Source: Firmicutes bacterium HGW-Firmicutes-16 (GTDB taxonomy: Bacteria; Bacillota; Clostridia; Oscillospirales; Oscillospiraceae). Taken from it: a stretch of 64,000 bases of DNA. This document shows positions 1 through 8,550 of the stretch, one piece after another. The stretch covers positions 1 to 64,000 of the forward strand of contig PGZZ01000012.1 in NCBI GenBank assembly GCA_002841545.1, read 5' to 3'. How positions within the stretch are numbered: the stretch's first letter is position 1; every line of letters starts with the position of its first letter. The translations under genes and the position numbers were made by a program. Under the pieces are notes generated by a model. That model did no database searches. It was not told where the DNA came from and saw nothing but the letters and a program-made list of their open reading frames with translations.

Positions 1-474
1 TTTGAATATGCAGACCGCTACGGAAATAAAACCGCACGAACAGCCGAGCCGTATCAGCTTGTATTGAAAAGTTGTCATTGGTACTTACAAGGGTATTGCC
101 ATAAAAGAAATGATTTTCGCTTATTCAAACTATCCCGCATGTCAAACCTGCAAATGCAGGAGGAAACTTTTACGCCACGAGATTATCAAAAACCGATCTT
201 AGACTTTGATGATATTTTGGAAACCATGCAAACAGAAATCAAAATTCGTATTCATAAATCTGTCATGGACAGGGTCCTTGATTATTGCACTTATGAAGAC
301 TTTTCGCCAGACGGTGATGAGCATTACATTGTTAGTTTTCCTTTCATAGAGAACGAATACTACTACAATATTCTTTTCAGTTTCGGGGATAAATGCGAGT
401 GTTTAGAGCCGTTACATATCCGCTCAGAAATGAAGCGTAGAATACATGATATAGCTACCTTATACGAAAACTAG
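1..474 (+). CDS. WYL-domain transcriptional regulator, C-terminal part (cut by window start)
   Basis: The frame is open from base 1, so the N-terminal helix-turn-helix lies outside the window. About 157 residues remain. They carry the family motif: a stretch reading AEPYQLVLKSCHWYLQGYC, the WYL box of YafY/DeoR-like regulators, followed by a typical C-terminal segment ending in a TAG at 472-474. WYL domains bind small ligands or nucleic acid and modulate a DNA-binding domain; the ligand here is unknown. An IS3-family remnant begins about 25 bases downstream, so the regulator's neighbourhood has been rearranged. The internal ATG at 64 is not the start, because the WYL domain is already under way upstream of it. 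Confidence 0.8.
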   Translation, partial: FEYADRYGNKTARTAEPYQLVLKSCHWYLQGYCHKRNDFRLFKLSRMSNLQMQEETFTPRDYQKPILDFDDILETMQTEIKIRIHKSVMDRVLDYCTYEDFSPDGDEHYIVSFPFIENEYYYNILFSFGDKCECLEPLHIRSEMKRRIHDIATLYEN

Positions 475-489
475 AACAAAGAGTCTATT

Positions 490-1199
490 CTAACATAGAT
501 TGGAAAACCAGTTTTGATTCAAACATTCATCTCGCAGTTTTCCGTTAAAACTCTCTATGTAACCGTTTTGTGTAGGACAGCCAGGGTCTGTGAACACGTG
601 TTCTACTCCTCTGTCGTGTGCCCATGCGTTTAAAACATTTCCAGTGAACTCAGAGCCGTTATCCGTCAATATTTCTTTTGGCAAGCCACGGAAGAGCTGT
701 CATATTGAGTATGGCGGCTACTTTTCGTCCAGTCAGAGATGTATCTACTTCCAAAGCCAGACACTCTCTGGTTGCTTCATCAATCAGTGTTAATATGCGT
801 AGGTTTCCGCCGTTGCGGGTACGATCGATGACAAAATCCATCGACCAGCGGTGGTTGAGTGCGGATATTGTTCTGTCCGGCATTCCACGCTTTTCGTATC
901 TTTTCTTCTTGCTGCGTTTCTAAGGCTTAATCCGGCTTCTCGATAAAGCCGATAGGTTCTTTTGTGATTTATATGAATATCTTCCCGTTCCAGCATTACC
1001 TTGAGCCGACGATAACCGAATCGTATCCACCTTGCGGACAAAGCCATAAGGCGCTCCGTTATAAGCCCATCCTCGGTCTTTTCAACTGGTACATATCTTT
1101 TGCTGCTGCCGCTTAATTCCATAAGCCTGCACGCCCGGCGTTCGCTTGTTTGGTATTCTTCCTGTATTCTACAGGAAATTGCACGCTTGTCGGCAGGCT
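490..1199 (-). pseudogene. IS3-family transposase OrfB, frameshifted and truncated
   Basis: Three successive minus-strand frames each encode part of one OrfB. Bases 1199-~800 hold the N-terminal helix-turn-helix region (SERRACRLM, RFGYRRLKVMLER). Bases ~883-~690 hold the first part of the rve/DDE integrase core, with the first Asp in WSMDFVID. Bases ~684-498 hold LTDNGSEF (second Asp) and GYIESFNGKLRDE (catalytic Glu). At least two frameshifts separate these parts, and the usual C-terminal region (SLGGLTP-type) is missing. The transposase cannot be made as one protein. Confidence 0.85.
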
Positions 1200-1541
1200 T
1201 TATCCGTTTTTTGAGAGCACATCCTTCAGAATGCGGTTGTCCAGCGACAAGTCTGCAACCAGCTCTTTAAGTCGGCGGTTTTCTTCTTCAAGCTGCTTAA
1301 GGCGCTTTGCTTCATTGACTTCCAGGCCACCGTACTTGCTCTTCCAGCGGAAAAATGTCTGTTCGGTAATGTTGTGCTCTCGGACAATATCTGCCGCTCG
1401 TTTTCCGCCTTCGTGCTCTTTCAAAATCTTGATAATTTGCTCTTCTGTGAATCTTGCTTTCATGTCAATCACGTCCTTGTTTTTTATTATATCATTCCGT
1501 GACTAACATTCCTATTGGCTTAGTTTTCGGGGTTCAGGTCA
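498..1541 (-). mobile_element. IS3-family (IS407-like) insertion sequence remnant
   Basis: An orfA (1200-1472) is followed by a decayed orfB on the minus strand. The upstream terminal end is visible at 1520-1541: read on the minus strand it starts TGACCTGAACCCCGAAAACT, which matches the TGACC-type ends of the IS407 group. The other end is missing: orfB stops being recognisable near 500, before the expected C-terminal 50-60 residues, so the element is 3'-truncated. No target-site duplication can be checked because one end is lost. Confidence 0.75.
1200..1472 (-). CDS. IS3-family transposase OrfA
   Basis: This 90-residue protein has the IS407-group OrfA pattern: FTEEQIIKILKEHEGGK opening an HTH_Tnp_1 helix-turn-helix, a Trp-Lys-x-Lys-Tyr-Gly-Gly linker, and a C-terminal leucine-zipper-like coiled coil (LKQLEEENRRLKELVADLSL). 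In intact elements OrfA binds the terminal inverted repeats and fuses to OrfB by a -1 ribosomal frameshift. OrfA itself looks complete, but its OrfB partner is broken, so the element should be inactive. Confidence 0.85.
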   Translation of the reverse strand: MIDMKARFTEEQIIKILKEHEGGKRAADIVREHNITEQTFFRWKSKYGGLEVNEAKRLKQLEEENRRLKELVADLSLDNRILKDVLSKNG

Positions 1542-1701
1542 CCATCTTTGCATAAGCCCAGGGTGCATGCAGCCTAATGTGTTCTCCCATGAATAAATGA
1601 ATTCCTATATCTGATCGGCAAGCTACGCTTATCCGCGTTCATCTCTACGGAATGGCATGAGGTTAATTTATTTTCATACAATATGTCAGTAAAACAACAA
1701 A

Positions 1702-2460
1702 TTATATTCCTATTTCCCGCATTTTTTCTGTAATCTTTTTAATCCTTACATCAACATCCGTTCTATCATATTTCGGAAGTCTCATTTCACTTACGATTTT
1801 CCCATCCAACATAAACATTATGCGCTCTGTACGCGCCGCTACCTTTGCGTCATGGGTTACAAGCATAACAGCCGTTCCGTCCGTGTTGATTTCAGAAAAA
1901 ATGTCCATGATTTCATTTGCGGATTTTGAGTTTAGCGCACCGGTCGGCTCGTCGCCAAAGATGATTTTCGGGTCGTTCATCAGTGCGCGGCATATCCCCG
2001 CGCGCTGAAGTTGACCTCCAGAAACCTGTGTGATGCCGCGCGTTTCAAGTTCGGAAATACTCGTCTTTTGCATAAGCGCTTTTGCTTTTTCGGTGATTTT
2101 TGTACCTTTCCTGCGGTTGCCGCGAACCGACGGCAGGATAATGTTATCCAGAATGTTGAGGTTTTTCAACAGCGTTGGCTGCTGAAAAACAAAGCCCATT
2201 TCCGAGCGTCTGAGATCTGCCAGTTCATTCTCCTTAAGACCAGAAAGCTCCTTTCCGCCATAAACAACCTTTCCGCCGTCAATGCTATCCATGCCGCTGA
2301 GTGCAAACATCAGCGACGATTTTCCTGAGCCGGAGGGGCCCATGACAGAGACAAACTCTCCCTCGTATATTTCAATTGATACTCCATTAAGAACCTTAAC
2401 TTTTTCGGCATCCTCGCCGAAGGCTTTTTCCATATTTTCGCCGACAATAATCTTTTTCAT
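1702..2460 (-). CDS. ABC transporter ATP-binding protein (MacB/LolD type)
   Basis: This 252-residue nucleotide-binding domain has Walker A GPSGSGKSS, the Q-loop region FVFQQPTLL, signature VSGGQLQRAG, Walker B IIFGDEP followed by the D-loop GALN, and the H-loop VTHD. This pattern is typical of ATPases that serve FtsX/MacB-type permeases, and the gene directly upstream (2465-4783) is such a permease, four bases away. The ribosome site AGGAGTGAGTCC precedes the ATG at 2460. It is the last gene of the TetR-MFS-permease-ATPase operon. The substrate is unknown; peptide antibiotics, lipids or drugs are usual for the family. Confidence 0.9.
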   Translation of the reverse strand: MKKIIVGENMEKAFGEDAEKVKVLNGVSIEIYEGEFVSVMGPSGSGKSSLMFALSGMDSIDGGKVVYGGKELSGLKENELADLRRSEMGFVFQQPTLLKNLNILDNIILPSVRGNRRKGTKITEKAKALMQKTSISELETRGITQVSGGQLQRAGICRALMNDPKIIFGDEPTGALNSKSANEIMDIFSEINTDGTAVMLVTHDAKVAARTERIMFMLDGKIVSEMRLPKYDRTDVDVRIKKITEKMREIGI

Positions 2461-2464
2461 GGAC

Positions 2465-4783
2465 TCACTCCTTTATATATTCGGATATTTTTGTTTTTCC
2501 GGCGCCGGACGCTCCCAAAAATGTCGCGGCAAGCACGGCGCATATAATCAATAGGGGACAAACGAGATAGGCATTAAGCGGGTTTATAATGAAGCTAAAC
2601 GATGAGGTACCGAATGAGGAAATAACAGCGCCCGCAAGCAGCTCTCCGAGTGTATTTGAAAGAACCGTGCCGACGATGATGCTTGCGATAAGCACAAATG
2701 CCGAGCGCGAGATATACTGCACTGTAATATCCGAGCCTCTGAAGCCTAAGGCTTTCATTGCAGCAACGGAACCTCTGTCCTTGGCAATCAGCATTCTCAT
2801 AAACAGCACTGTTATAAGCGCGGAAATTATAAGCGCGGCTGCCGTGGCGGCGACTGAGGCCTTTTTGACAGAAGCGACTGTTGATCCGAAGGTTTGCAAT
2901 ATATACTCATTGACATCCGAAACCTTTGCGTAATCAAAAATTTCAGCATATTCCAACACCTTATTATCGACGAGGGACTCGTCCGAAAGCTTCGCGCAAA
3001 TTAAGCACCACATGGTATCTGCGGATTCGTCGGAGAAAACTGCCTTTGCGGTTTTGCCGCCGTTTGTTATATCGGAATAGATTCCGCAGACAGTAAGACT
3101 TTTTTCACTTCCGCCAATTACAAGCCTGACGGAGTCGCCGACCTTTTTGCCCAGCTCCTTGGCGTTTAGCGCCGAAAGTGCGATTTCGTCAGCTTTGACG
3201 GGCGCGCTGCCGCCGGAGTAATTTACAGGGAATATGGAATGGTCGCCCAGCTCAATTTTCATGCCTGCCGCCGTTCCGTCGTCGGCGATAAGCTTAAAGG
3301 CTTTTGTTGTAAGAACAACATTCTTTGAAATGCTGCTGTCTTTATCCATCGCGTTCGAAATTTCAACGGCTTTGCCGGGAAGGTCGTCAGCCTGCTGAAT
3401 ATCCAAGCGTATATCGCATTCTCCGACTCCCATGTATTTGATAAAGTCTTTCGAGGAAATGGTACTATACAAATTCTGAGGGACAACAATGATGAAAGTC
3501 GAAATTACAAGTACGGCGAGCATTGTAACATAAAGCCTTTTCTTTGAAAGCACGTCCTTGACGCCCAGAAATACATTCGTATTAAAAAGCCTGTTTTTGC
3601 TCAAGGTCAGATGCCTTGCCCCGGATACTTTTTCCTGCGTTGTTCCGAAACGGACGGCCTCGGCTGCCGATAAGCTTTTAAAGCGTCTCAGCACACTGTT
3701 TACAAATACTGTAACAGCTAGAAAAACCAGCAATATGCCGACTATTCCGAGCAGCGAAGCAAAGGTGGCACTTCCGCTTTCTCCCATGTACAGGCGGATG
3801 TTTTCGAGCAGCATTCCTTTAAAAATAAACGAGAGCGCATAACCGAGAACACAGCCGGAAGCGGCTATTGCGGCATATTTCGCGAGGTAAATCCGCTTAA
3901 TATCGGATACACGCAGACCAATCGCCTTCATAACGCCGATTTCCCTGTAATCGTCCTCAATTTTCGCAAGCAGTGTGAAGCGAATGCACATGAACGCGAC
4001 AGCGACTATAAGCAGGCTGACAAGCAGTATTACGCCTATCATCATTCCATCGGTCAGCGCATTTATCATTTTAAATAGAGGATATGTAACCGTCGGGCCA
4101 TTTGCTTCGAGTCCAGCCGAGGTATAGGCGGTTTCAAATGCGCTCAGTTTTGACAAATCATTTAGTCTGAACTCAATCAGATATTCAATGCTTCCGGAGC
4201 TTTTCAGCGCAGAGAAGTCGGTTTCACTAATAATAAAGCGCTTTGAGAAGGCAAGTGTTGAATTCATCTGCGAATCACGAAGGAAACCGACAACAGTAAA
4301 TTCCTTTCCGCATATTAACGCCCGGTCACCGACCTTTGTGGTTCCGTCCTTCATATAGCATATGGGAACGTATAGCTCGCCGTCAGACGCATTAATAATG
4401 TTTCCTTCAAGGTCAAGCACGTAATCGAAGCTGCTGCTCTGCGTGCAGAAGCCGTTGTCCTGAATGTTTTTGGCAAGAGAATTGTCGCCGAGAACAATTT
4501 GCGCTCCGTCAATATTTAAAAAAATAATTATCTGAAATTCTTCAGCATTTTCGTTCCGTTGGGCAAATTCCTCAAGCCGATTTGTGTCAATTGCCCCCGA
4601 ATGCATCTGAAGAAAATGCGGAGTTTCTGCGGTTTTCATCAGCGTTTCAATTGAACCGGTAAGATTTATAATAAGCACAGCCGCAAGCGAGACAAGCATT
4701 GCAGCCGCGGCTACAAACAAGGTCATTATTATATAGATGATCTTGCTTTTTTTTATATCGTTACGAATTATTCTGAAGTACAT
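2465..4783 (-). CDS. FtsX-like ABC transporter permease
   Basis: This is a 772-residue membrane protein. It has an N-terminal transmembrane helix (about residues 16-42), a large extracytoplasmic loop (about 45-240), three helices (about 245-375), a second extracytoplasmic domain, and three C-terminal helices. That is the two-FtsX-domain layout of antimicrobial-peptide or lipid ABC transporters. The coupling motif DDYREIGVMKAIGLR and its second copy DRGSVAAMKALGFRGSDI mark the two FtsX repeats. The start ATG at 4783 lies inside the end of the MFS gene (16-base overlap) with AGGGGTGACAT in front, so the two are translationally coupled. It forms a transporter with the ATPase at 1702-2460. Confidence 0.9.
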   Translation of the reverse strand: MYFRIIRNDIKKSKIIYIIMTLFVAAAAMLVSLAAVLIINLTGSIETLMKTAETPHFLQMHSGAIDTNRLEEFAQRNENAEEFQIIIFLNIDGAQIVLGDNSLAKNIQDNGFCTQSSSFDYVLDLEGNIINASDGELYVPICYMKDGTTKVGDRALICGKEFTVVGFLRDSQMNSTLAFSKRFIISETDFSALKSSGSIEYLIEFRLNDLSKLSAFETAYTSAGLEANGPTVTYPLFKMINALTDGMMIGVILLVSLLIVAVAFMCIRFTLLAKIEDDYREIGVMKAIGLRVSDIKRIYLAKYAAIAASGCVLGYALSFIFKGMLLENIRLYMGESGSATFASLLGIVGILLVFLAVTVFVNSVLRRFKSLSAAEAVRFGTTQEKVSGARHLTLSKNRLFNTNVFLGVKDVLSKKRLYVTMLAVLVISTFIIVVPQNLYSTISSKDFIKYMGVGECDIRLDIQQADDLPGKAVEISNAMDKDSSISKNVVLTTKAFKLIADDGTAAGMKIELGDHSIFPVNYSGGSAPVKADEIALSALNAKELGKKVGDSVRLVIGGSEKSLTVCGIYSDITNGGKTAKAVFSDESADTMWCLICAKLSDESLVDNKVLEYAEIFDYAKVSDVNEYILQTFGSTVASVKKASVAATAAALIISALITVLFMRMLIAKDRGSVAAMKALGFRGSDITVQYISRSAFVLIASIIVGTVLSNTLGELLAGAVISSFGTSSFSFIINPLNAYLVCPLLIICAVLAATFLGASGAGKTKISEYIKE

Positions 4784-6066
4784 ATGTCACCCCTTATCTC
4801 GAGCTTTTTGACTGATTTCAAACTGTAAAGCACAAGTGAGGTCACACACAACAGCCCCCCTGAAATAATTATGAGAAAGCCGGTGCCTCTGCCAGTTCCC
4901 GTGCCGATAATTTTTCCAACGCTGTCGGCGAGTGCTCCGTTGTCAAGCAGCAGCGGGTTAAATACATAGTCCGAAAGCACGCCTGAGAGCGCATACGCGG
5001 CAACATACCCAAGCTGGGAAATAAGACCTATAAGCCCCCACGCTCTGCCCTGAACGGAATTTTCAATATTGGTGCGGACAAGAAAGTCCAGACATGTGTT
5101 TGCAAACGGAAGCATCGCGAAAAACAGAAATCCCGAAACGCAGATGAGTACTATGTTTTGGCGAAGCCCGAAGCCGACCATGAATACTCCCGCGCAAAAC
5201 AGTGAAGCCGAGAGAAGCTTCACATAGCCCTTTTTAATCGAAAGAATTCCTATAATAACGCTTGTAACTAGCATTCCAGAAGCGCAGATGGTTTCTGTTG
5301 TTCCCAATGAAGAACTGTTAGTAAATGCAAGTATCATCGGCATGGAAAGCGTTTGTACAAAGCCGAGGAAAAATGTCATAACCGATGCAACTATCACAAG
5401 AACAAGCACGCCTCTTTTTTCGGAAATGGCTTCCCACCCGTCTATAAATTCACTGATGAAAGATTTTGTCTGTTCGCTTTTTTTCGATTTAAGCCCGCTG
5501 CGCACAGCAAGGGTTGAGCCCACAGTTACAAAGAATGTGCAGATGTCAATAATTAAAAGAAGCTTAATATCCGAAACGGTGAGCAGATATCCTGCAATTA
5601 TAGGGGAGATTAAATATTTTGCCGAGCCGGCAACCTGAACGAGGCCGCTTGCCTTTGTATACTGTTCCTCTGTAAGCAGATCTGTGACTGTTGCCCTGTA
5701 TGAAGGTTCAAGCAGAGATGAAAACACAGAGCTGATAGTAACGCCAACACATATCTGCCAGAGCTGCGCCTCTCCGCGCATCATGCAAATGAGAATAAAC
5801 ACAAGTCCCACCGCGGAAAGACTGTCGCCAATCACCATCAACAGCCTGCGGTCGTACCGGTCTGCAAGCACACCGGATGGAGCGCTTAAGAGAAGTGATT
5901 GTAAAAAAGCAAGCAAGATTACTAGCGCCATTGCAGATACCTTCCCTGTCTGCTGAAACACGTATACGCCCAGTCCAAACGAAGTTAGCCCGCTGCCTAT
6001 AGAGGAAACAAGCTCGCCTGACCAAAGAAGAATAAATTTTCCGAATGACTTTCCACAATTATCCAT
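4768..6066 (-). CDS. MFS efflux transporter
   Basis: This is a major facilitator protein of about 432 residues and 12 predicted transmembrane helices. The loop 2-3 signature GVLADRYDRRLLM identifies the drug:H+ antiporter-like branch (MFS_3/enterobactin exporter-like). I place the start at the ATG at 6066 (MDNCGKSFGK), because GAGGAAAGTA stands at proper spacing before it and the codon overlaps the TetR stop by 8 bases. A longer reading from 6090 has no such site. Co-transcription with a TetR regulator and an ABC exporter points to a drug- or peptide-resistance operon; the substrate is not readable from the sequence. Confidence 0.88.
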   Translation of the reverse strand: MDNCGKSFGKFILLWSGELVSSIGSGLTSFGLGVYVFQQTGKVSAMALVILLAFLQSLLLSAPSGVLADRYDRRLLMVIGDSLSAVGLVFILICMMRGEAQLWQICVGVTISSVFSSLLEPSYRATVTDLLTEEQYTKASGLVQVAGSAKYLISPIIAGYLLTVSDIKLLLIIDICTFFVTVGSTLAVRSGLKSKKSEQTKSFISEFIDGWEAISEKRGVLVLVIVASVMTFFLGFVQTLSMPMILAFTNSSSLGTTETICASGMLVTSVIIGILSIKKGYVKLLSASLFCAGVFMVGFGLRQNIVLICVSGFLFFAMLPFANTCLDFLVRTNIENSVQGRAWGLIGLISQLGYVAAYALSGVLSDYVFNPLLLDNGALADSVGKIIGTGTGRGTGFLIIISGGLLCVTSLVLYSLKSVKKLEIRGDICTSE

Positions 6067-6709
6067 TACTTTCCTCATTTTCAGAACCAAACACCTGCAT
6101 TACGTACTTAATAAGGCCTCCGCTCTCGACCCCAAGCAGCCTTTCAATGTTAAATACAAATGCTTGTATGCGAACCATTTTTTCCGCTTCCGTTATTTCG
6201 ACCATATTTTCATCGAAAACGGTATTTCCATATGCCATAACCATTTCCATACTTTCATACGGATATGGAGTGTTATACAAACCCTCTCTGATACCCTCTC
6301 GAATTATTTCTGCAAGTATCGGTGTGACTCCGTTTAGCATAACTTTTTGTATTTTCTGATGCATAAGCGCGTTTTGCGGCTTGTGAATCTGCTCCATAAT
6401 CTCATTATGACTATCGTCACTTATGTTCAGCGAGGTAATGACACGGACCATGCGCTCGTTTACGGGTATGCTTTTATCCTCTGCAATAATCTTCGCAGCG
6501 CTTAAAAGCCGTTTGTTATATCTCTCTATCAGCGCGTCCAAAATATCTTCTTTTGAACTAAAGTGATAATACAGCGTTCCTCTCGCAATTCCTACCTTGT
6601 CAAGAATATCGTTTGTACTTGTGCCATCAAAGCCCTTCTTGGCAAAAAGCTCATTTGCTGCGTCAAGTATCTCATTTCTTCGTTCCTCTGCTTCTTTTAC
6701 AATTCTCAT
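6059..6709 (-). CDS. TetR-family transcriptional repressor
   Basis: This 216-residue protein has a typical TetR N-terminal helix-turn-helix (residues 1-60: ILDAANELFAKKGFDGTS, then VGIARGTLYYHFSSKEDIL) and a divergent ligand-binding C-terminus. The ATG at 6709 is preceded by GGGGAGATGTACAA. It is the first gene of the export operon and sits directly behind the palindromic site at 6731-6747, so autorepression of the whole operon, relieved by the exported compound, is the likely circuit. Confidence 0.92.
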   Translation of the reverse strand: MRIVKEAEERRNEILDAANELFAKKGFDGTSTNDILDKVGIARGTLYYHFSSKEDILDALIERYNKRLLSAAKIIAEDKSIPVNERMVRVITSLNISDDSHNEIMEQIHKPQNALMHQKIQKVMLNGVTPILAEIIREGIREGLYNTPYPYESMEMVMAYGNTVFDENMVEITEAEKMVRIQAFVFNIERLLGVESGGLIKYVMQVFGSENEESNG

Positions 6710-6730
6710 TTGTACATCTCCCCATTACTG

Positions 6731-6779
6731 ACCGACTGTCTGTCGGTGGTATAATAATATAATATTCTTAGAATGTCAA
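6731..6779 (-). promoter_or_regulatory. Promoter and TetR operator of the export operon
   Basis: On the minus strand TTGACA (6779-6774), a 17-base spacer and TATTAT (6756-6751) form a near-consensus sigma-A promoter. The palindrome ACCGAC-N5-GTCGGT (6731-6747) lies over the expected transcription start, where a bound TetR dimer would block initiation. Confidence 0.75.
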
Positions 6780-7025
6780 GAGAAATTATTTTTCCTTTTA
6801 AAGCCGTCTTTAAAATTGGACTGCATCAATCAGGCGTCTTCCGCAGTGTGGACACATTACCGTTGTCTTTCTCATTTGCGTACCCCTCTCAAAAGCACAC
6901 TTCATTTTTTCCTCCTAGTCTCATAAACATATGGAAAGTGCAACATAGTTTTTGATATACAATTCGCTTACAAATAACACAAGCCAGCAAACCCTTGGAA
7001 TTCCTAAGGATTTACGGATTTTTTG

Positions 7026-7075
7026 TGGCAGGGGCAGAAGGGATCTAACCCGCGGCCTACGGTTTTGGAGGTCTA
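7026..7075 (-). pseudogene. tRNA-Trp 3'-half remnant
   Basis: Read on the minus strand, the segment carries the anticodon loop CTCCAAA (anticodon CCA), the 3' anticodon strand, a T-arm, the acceptor strand TGCCCCT, discriminator G and an encoded CCA end at 7028-7026. This is the 3' half of a tRNA-Trp. The T-loop is TTAGATC (the invariant C of TTC is lost), the 5' anticodon strand does not pair, and the D-arm and 5' acceptor strand are absent. Upstream sequence is replaced by the mobile-element repeat at 7091. It is a fragment, possibly an old attachment site, not a working tRNA. Confidence 0.65.
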
Positions 7076-7090
7076 CACGGTCGAACCTGC

Positions 7091-7233
7091 AAGTGCTTGA
7101 TAACAGGGCACAACTCGTACATAATTCCCACTTCAAGATGCATCAAGATGTTTGGTGAACAATTTGCGAATTCCTATACACATACTCTAACATACCCACT
7201 CTCTTTTTCGACGCAGTCCAAAAATATAATAAA
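7091..7233. repeat. Dispersed mobile-element repeat, copy 1
   Basis: Bases 7091-7156 match 49630-49695 with only two differences over 66 bases. Weaker similarity continues for about 75 bases to the right of both. Both copies begin at the same base, directly joined to unrelated sequence (a tRNA-Trp fragment here, an IS256 transposase fragment in the other copy), as expected for the end of a mobile element. Read on the minus strand, the conserved part could encode PNILMHLE(A/V)GIMYELCPVIKH; I do not recognise a family. Confidence 0.6.
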
Positions 7234-7240
7234 AACCATC

Positions 7241-7290
7241 TTGACATTTAGTCAGCGCTGAGTATAATTATACTCAGCGCTGACTAAATG
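7241..7290 (+). promoter_or_regulatory. PadR promoter with 46-bp perfect palindromic operator
   Basis: TTGACA (7241-7246), a 16-base spacer and TATAAT (7263-7268) form a strong promoter for the PadR gene. A perfect 46-base palindrome (7245-7290, centre between 7267 and 7268) covers the spacer, the whole -10 box and the start region; each arm contains GTCAGCGCTGAG. Such symmetry over the -10 box fits tight autorepression by the PadR dimer encoded just downstream. Confidence 0.8.
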
Positions 7291-7310
7291 CTTTAGAAGG
7301 AAAAAAACTT

Positions 7311-7853
7311 ATGATACCACTTTATATTCTTGGACTTCTGCAGAGATACGGCCCACAGCACGGTTATTATATCAAAAAACTAATAGCCGAACAGCTATCG
7401 GACTTTACGCAGATAAAACTGCCAACAATTTATTATCATCTGGGGAAGATGGAGGCTGCCGGTTTACTCTCCGCAAACAGCGAAAAGCCGGGTCTCAGGC
7501 CTGAAAAAACAATCTACTCAATAACAGCAAAAGGAAAAGACACATTTAGAAATGATTTGTACTCCTTGATGGATTTTGATTACCGCCCGACATTTTCATC
7601 GGATAGTGTTTTCTTCTTTGCAGAGCATCTCGAAGTCGGTGAAATTGCAACCCATCTGGAGAGATACATAGCAAAGCTTACTACATCACTCGAATTAATC
7701 AAAAAACACAGAGACGAATCTCTGCGGTTCGTACCTGATGATTCAAGAAAAATGGCCGAAATAATATGCAGTCATCACGAAAATCACTACAGGTCGGAGC
7801 TCGAATGGGCAACGGAAACCTTAACGAAACTTGTTCAGGAGATAATTAAATGA
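7311..7853 (+). CDS. PadR-family transcriptional regulator
   Basis: This 180-residue protein has the PadR winged helix (residues 1-85: LYILGLLQRYGPQHGYYIKKLI, then PTIYYHLGKMEAAGLL and the wing KTIYSITAKGK) and a C-terminal helical dimerisation part (Vir_act_alpha_C-like). It starts at ATG 7311 after AGAAGGAAAAAAACTT. The stop overlaps the start of the following methyltransferase gene (ATGA), so the two form one operon behind the palindromic promoter. The inducer is unknown. Confidence 0.92.
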   Translation: MIPLYILGLLQRYGPQHGYYIKKLIAEQLSDFTQIKLPTIYYHLGKMEAAGLLSANSEKPGLRPEKTIYSITAKGKDTFRNDLYSLMDFDYRPTFSSDSVFFFAEHLEVGEIATHLERYIAKLTTSLELIKKHRDESLRFVPDDSRKMAEIICSHHENHYRSELEWATETLTKLVQEIIK

Positions 7854-8512
7854 CCAAACCAAGAGTAATTGAAACAAACGAGGGCATACAATCCGAGCTT
7901 ACGGTCGATATATTCGACAGGTTTGCAAGATGTATGCGTGACAAGGGCTGGAATAACGTCGACAGCTTCATCAAAGCCGGAATAACTAAAGGAAATGTAC
8001 TTGAAATCGGCCCGGGACCGGGTTAAGTCGGTCTTGAGTGGCTGAAGCGCTGCCCCGAATCGACGCTCACCGGTTGCGAGATAAGCCCTGAGATGATGAA
8101 ACTGGCAAGAAAAAACTCGGCGGAGTATGGGCTTGCGGAAAAAACAAATTACATTGAAGGCAACTGCATGTCTATGCCTTTTACGGACGCTTCCTTTGAC
8201 GCTGTTATTTCCAACGGGTCTCTCCATGAATGGGAAAATCCCGTCCGGGCATTCAATGAAATATTCAGAGTTTTAAAACCCGGCGGATTATTTTGTATAA
8301 CTGATATGCGCCGGGACGTCAATTCCCTGATTAAGTGGATGATATATCTCTCTACAAAACCGAAGGAGATACGCCCAGGATTCCTCACCTCGCTGAACGC
8401 CGCATATACCATTTCGGAAATCAGCACCCTACTGGCGGGTTCTGAGCTAACTGTCGCAAACGTAGCATCTGAATTCTTTGGGCTATGCATATCTGGTAGC
8501 AAGAAAAAATGA
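7850..8512 (+). pseudogene. SAM-dependent methyltransferase with in-frame stop
   Basis: The frame from ATG 7850 (overlapping the PadR stop) encodes a class I methyltransferase of about 220 residues: motif I VLEIGPGPG, acidic loop ISPEMMKLARKN, motif II/III region FDAVISNGSLHEW and post-motif VLKPGGLFCITDM. TAA at 8024-8026 interrupts it directly after GPGPG, where homologues usually have an aromatic residue (TAT or TAC to TAA is one base change). Everything downstream stays in frame and conserved. Restarting at the ATG at 8093 would lose the SAM-binding motif I, so the gene is probably inactive, unless the base is an assembly error. Confidence 0.8.
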
Positions 8513-8546
8513 GAAAAGGCAGCGGTAAATTCCGCTGCCTTTTCTC
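8511..8546. terminator. Bidirectional terminator hairpin
   Basis: A perfect 15-bp stem with a 6-base loop (8511-8525 pairing with 8532-8546), with A-rich and T-rich outer stem bases on either side. It lies between the convergent methyltransferase and HD-GYP genes and overlaps the methyltransferase stop codon. Confidence 0.8.
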
Positions 8547-8550
8547 AAGC

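Noticed and set aside
6921-7136. Minus-strand frame across the tRNA-Trp fragment and repeat
   Set aside because: It merely joins tRNA and repeat sequence; it shares only the repeat-derived residues with the frame at 49388-49675.
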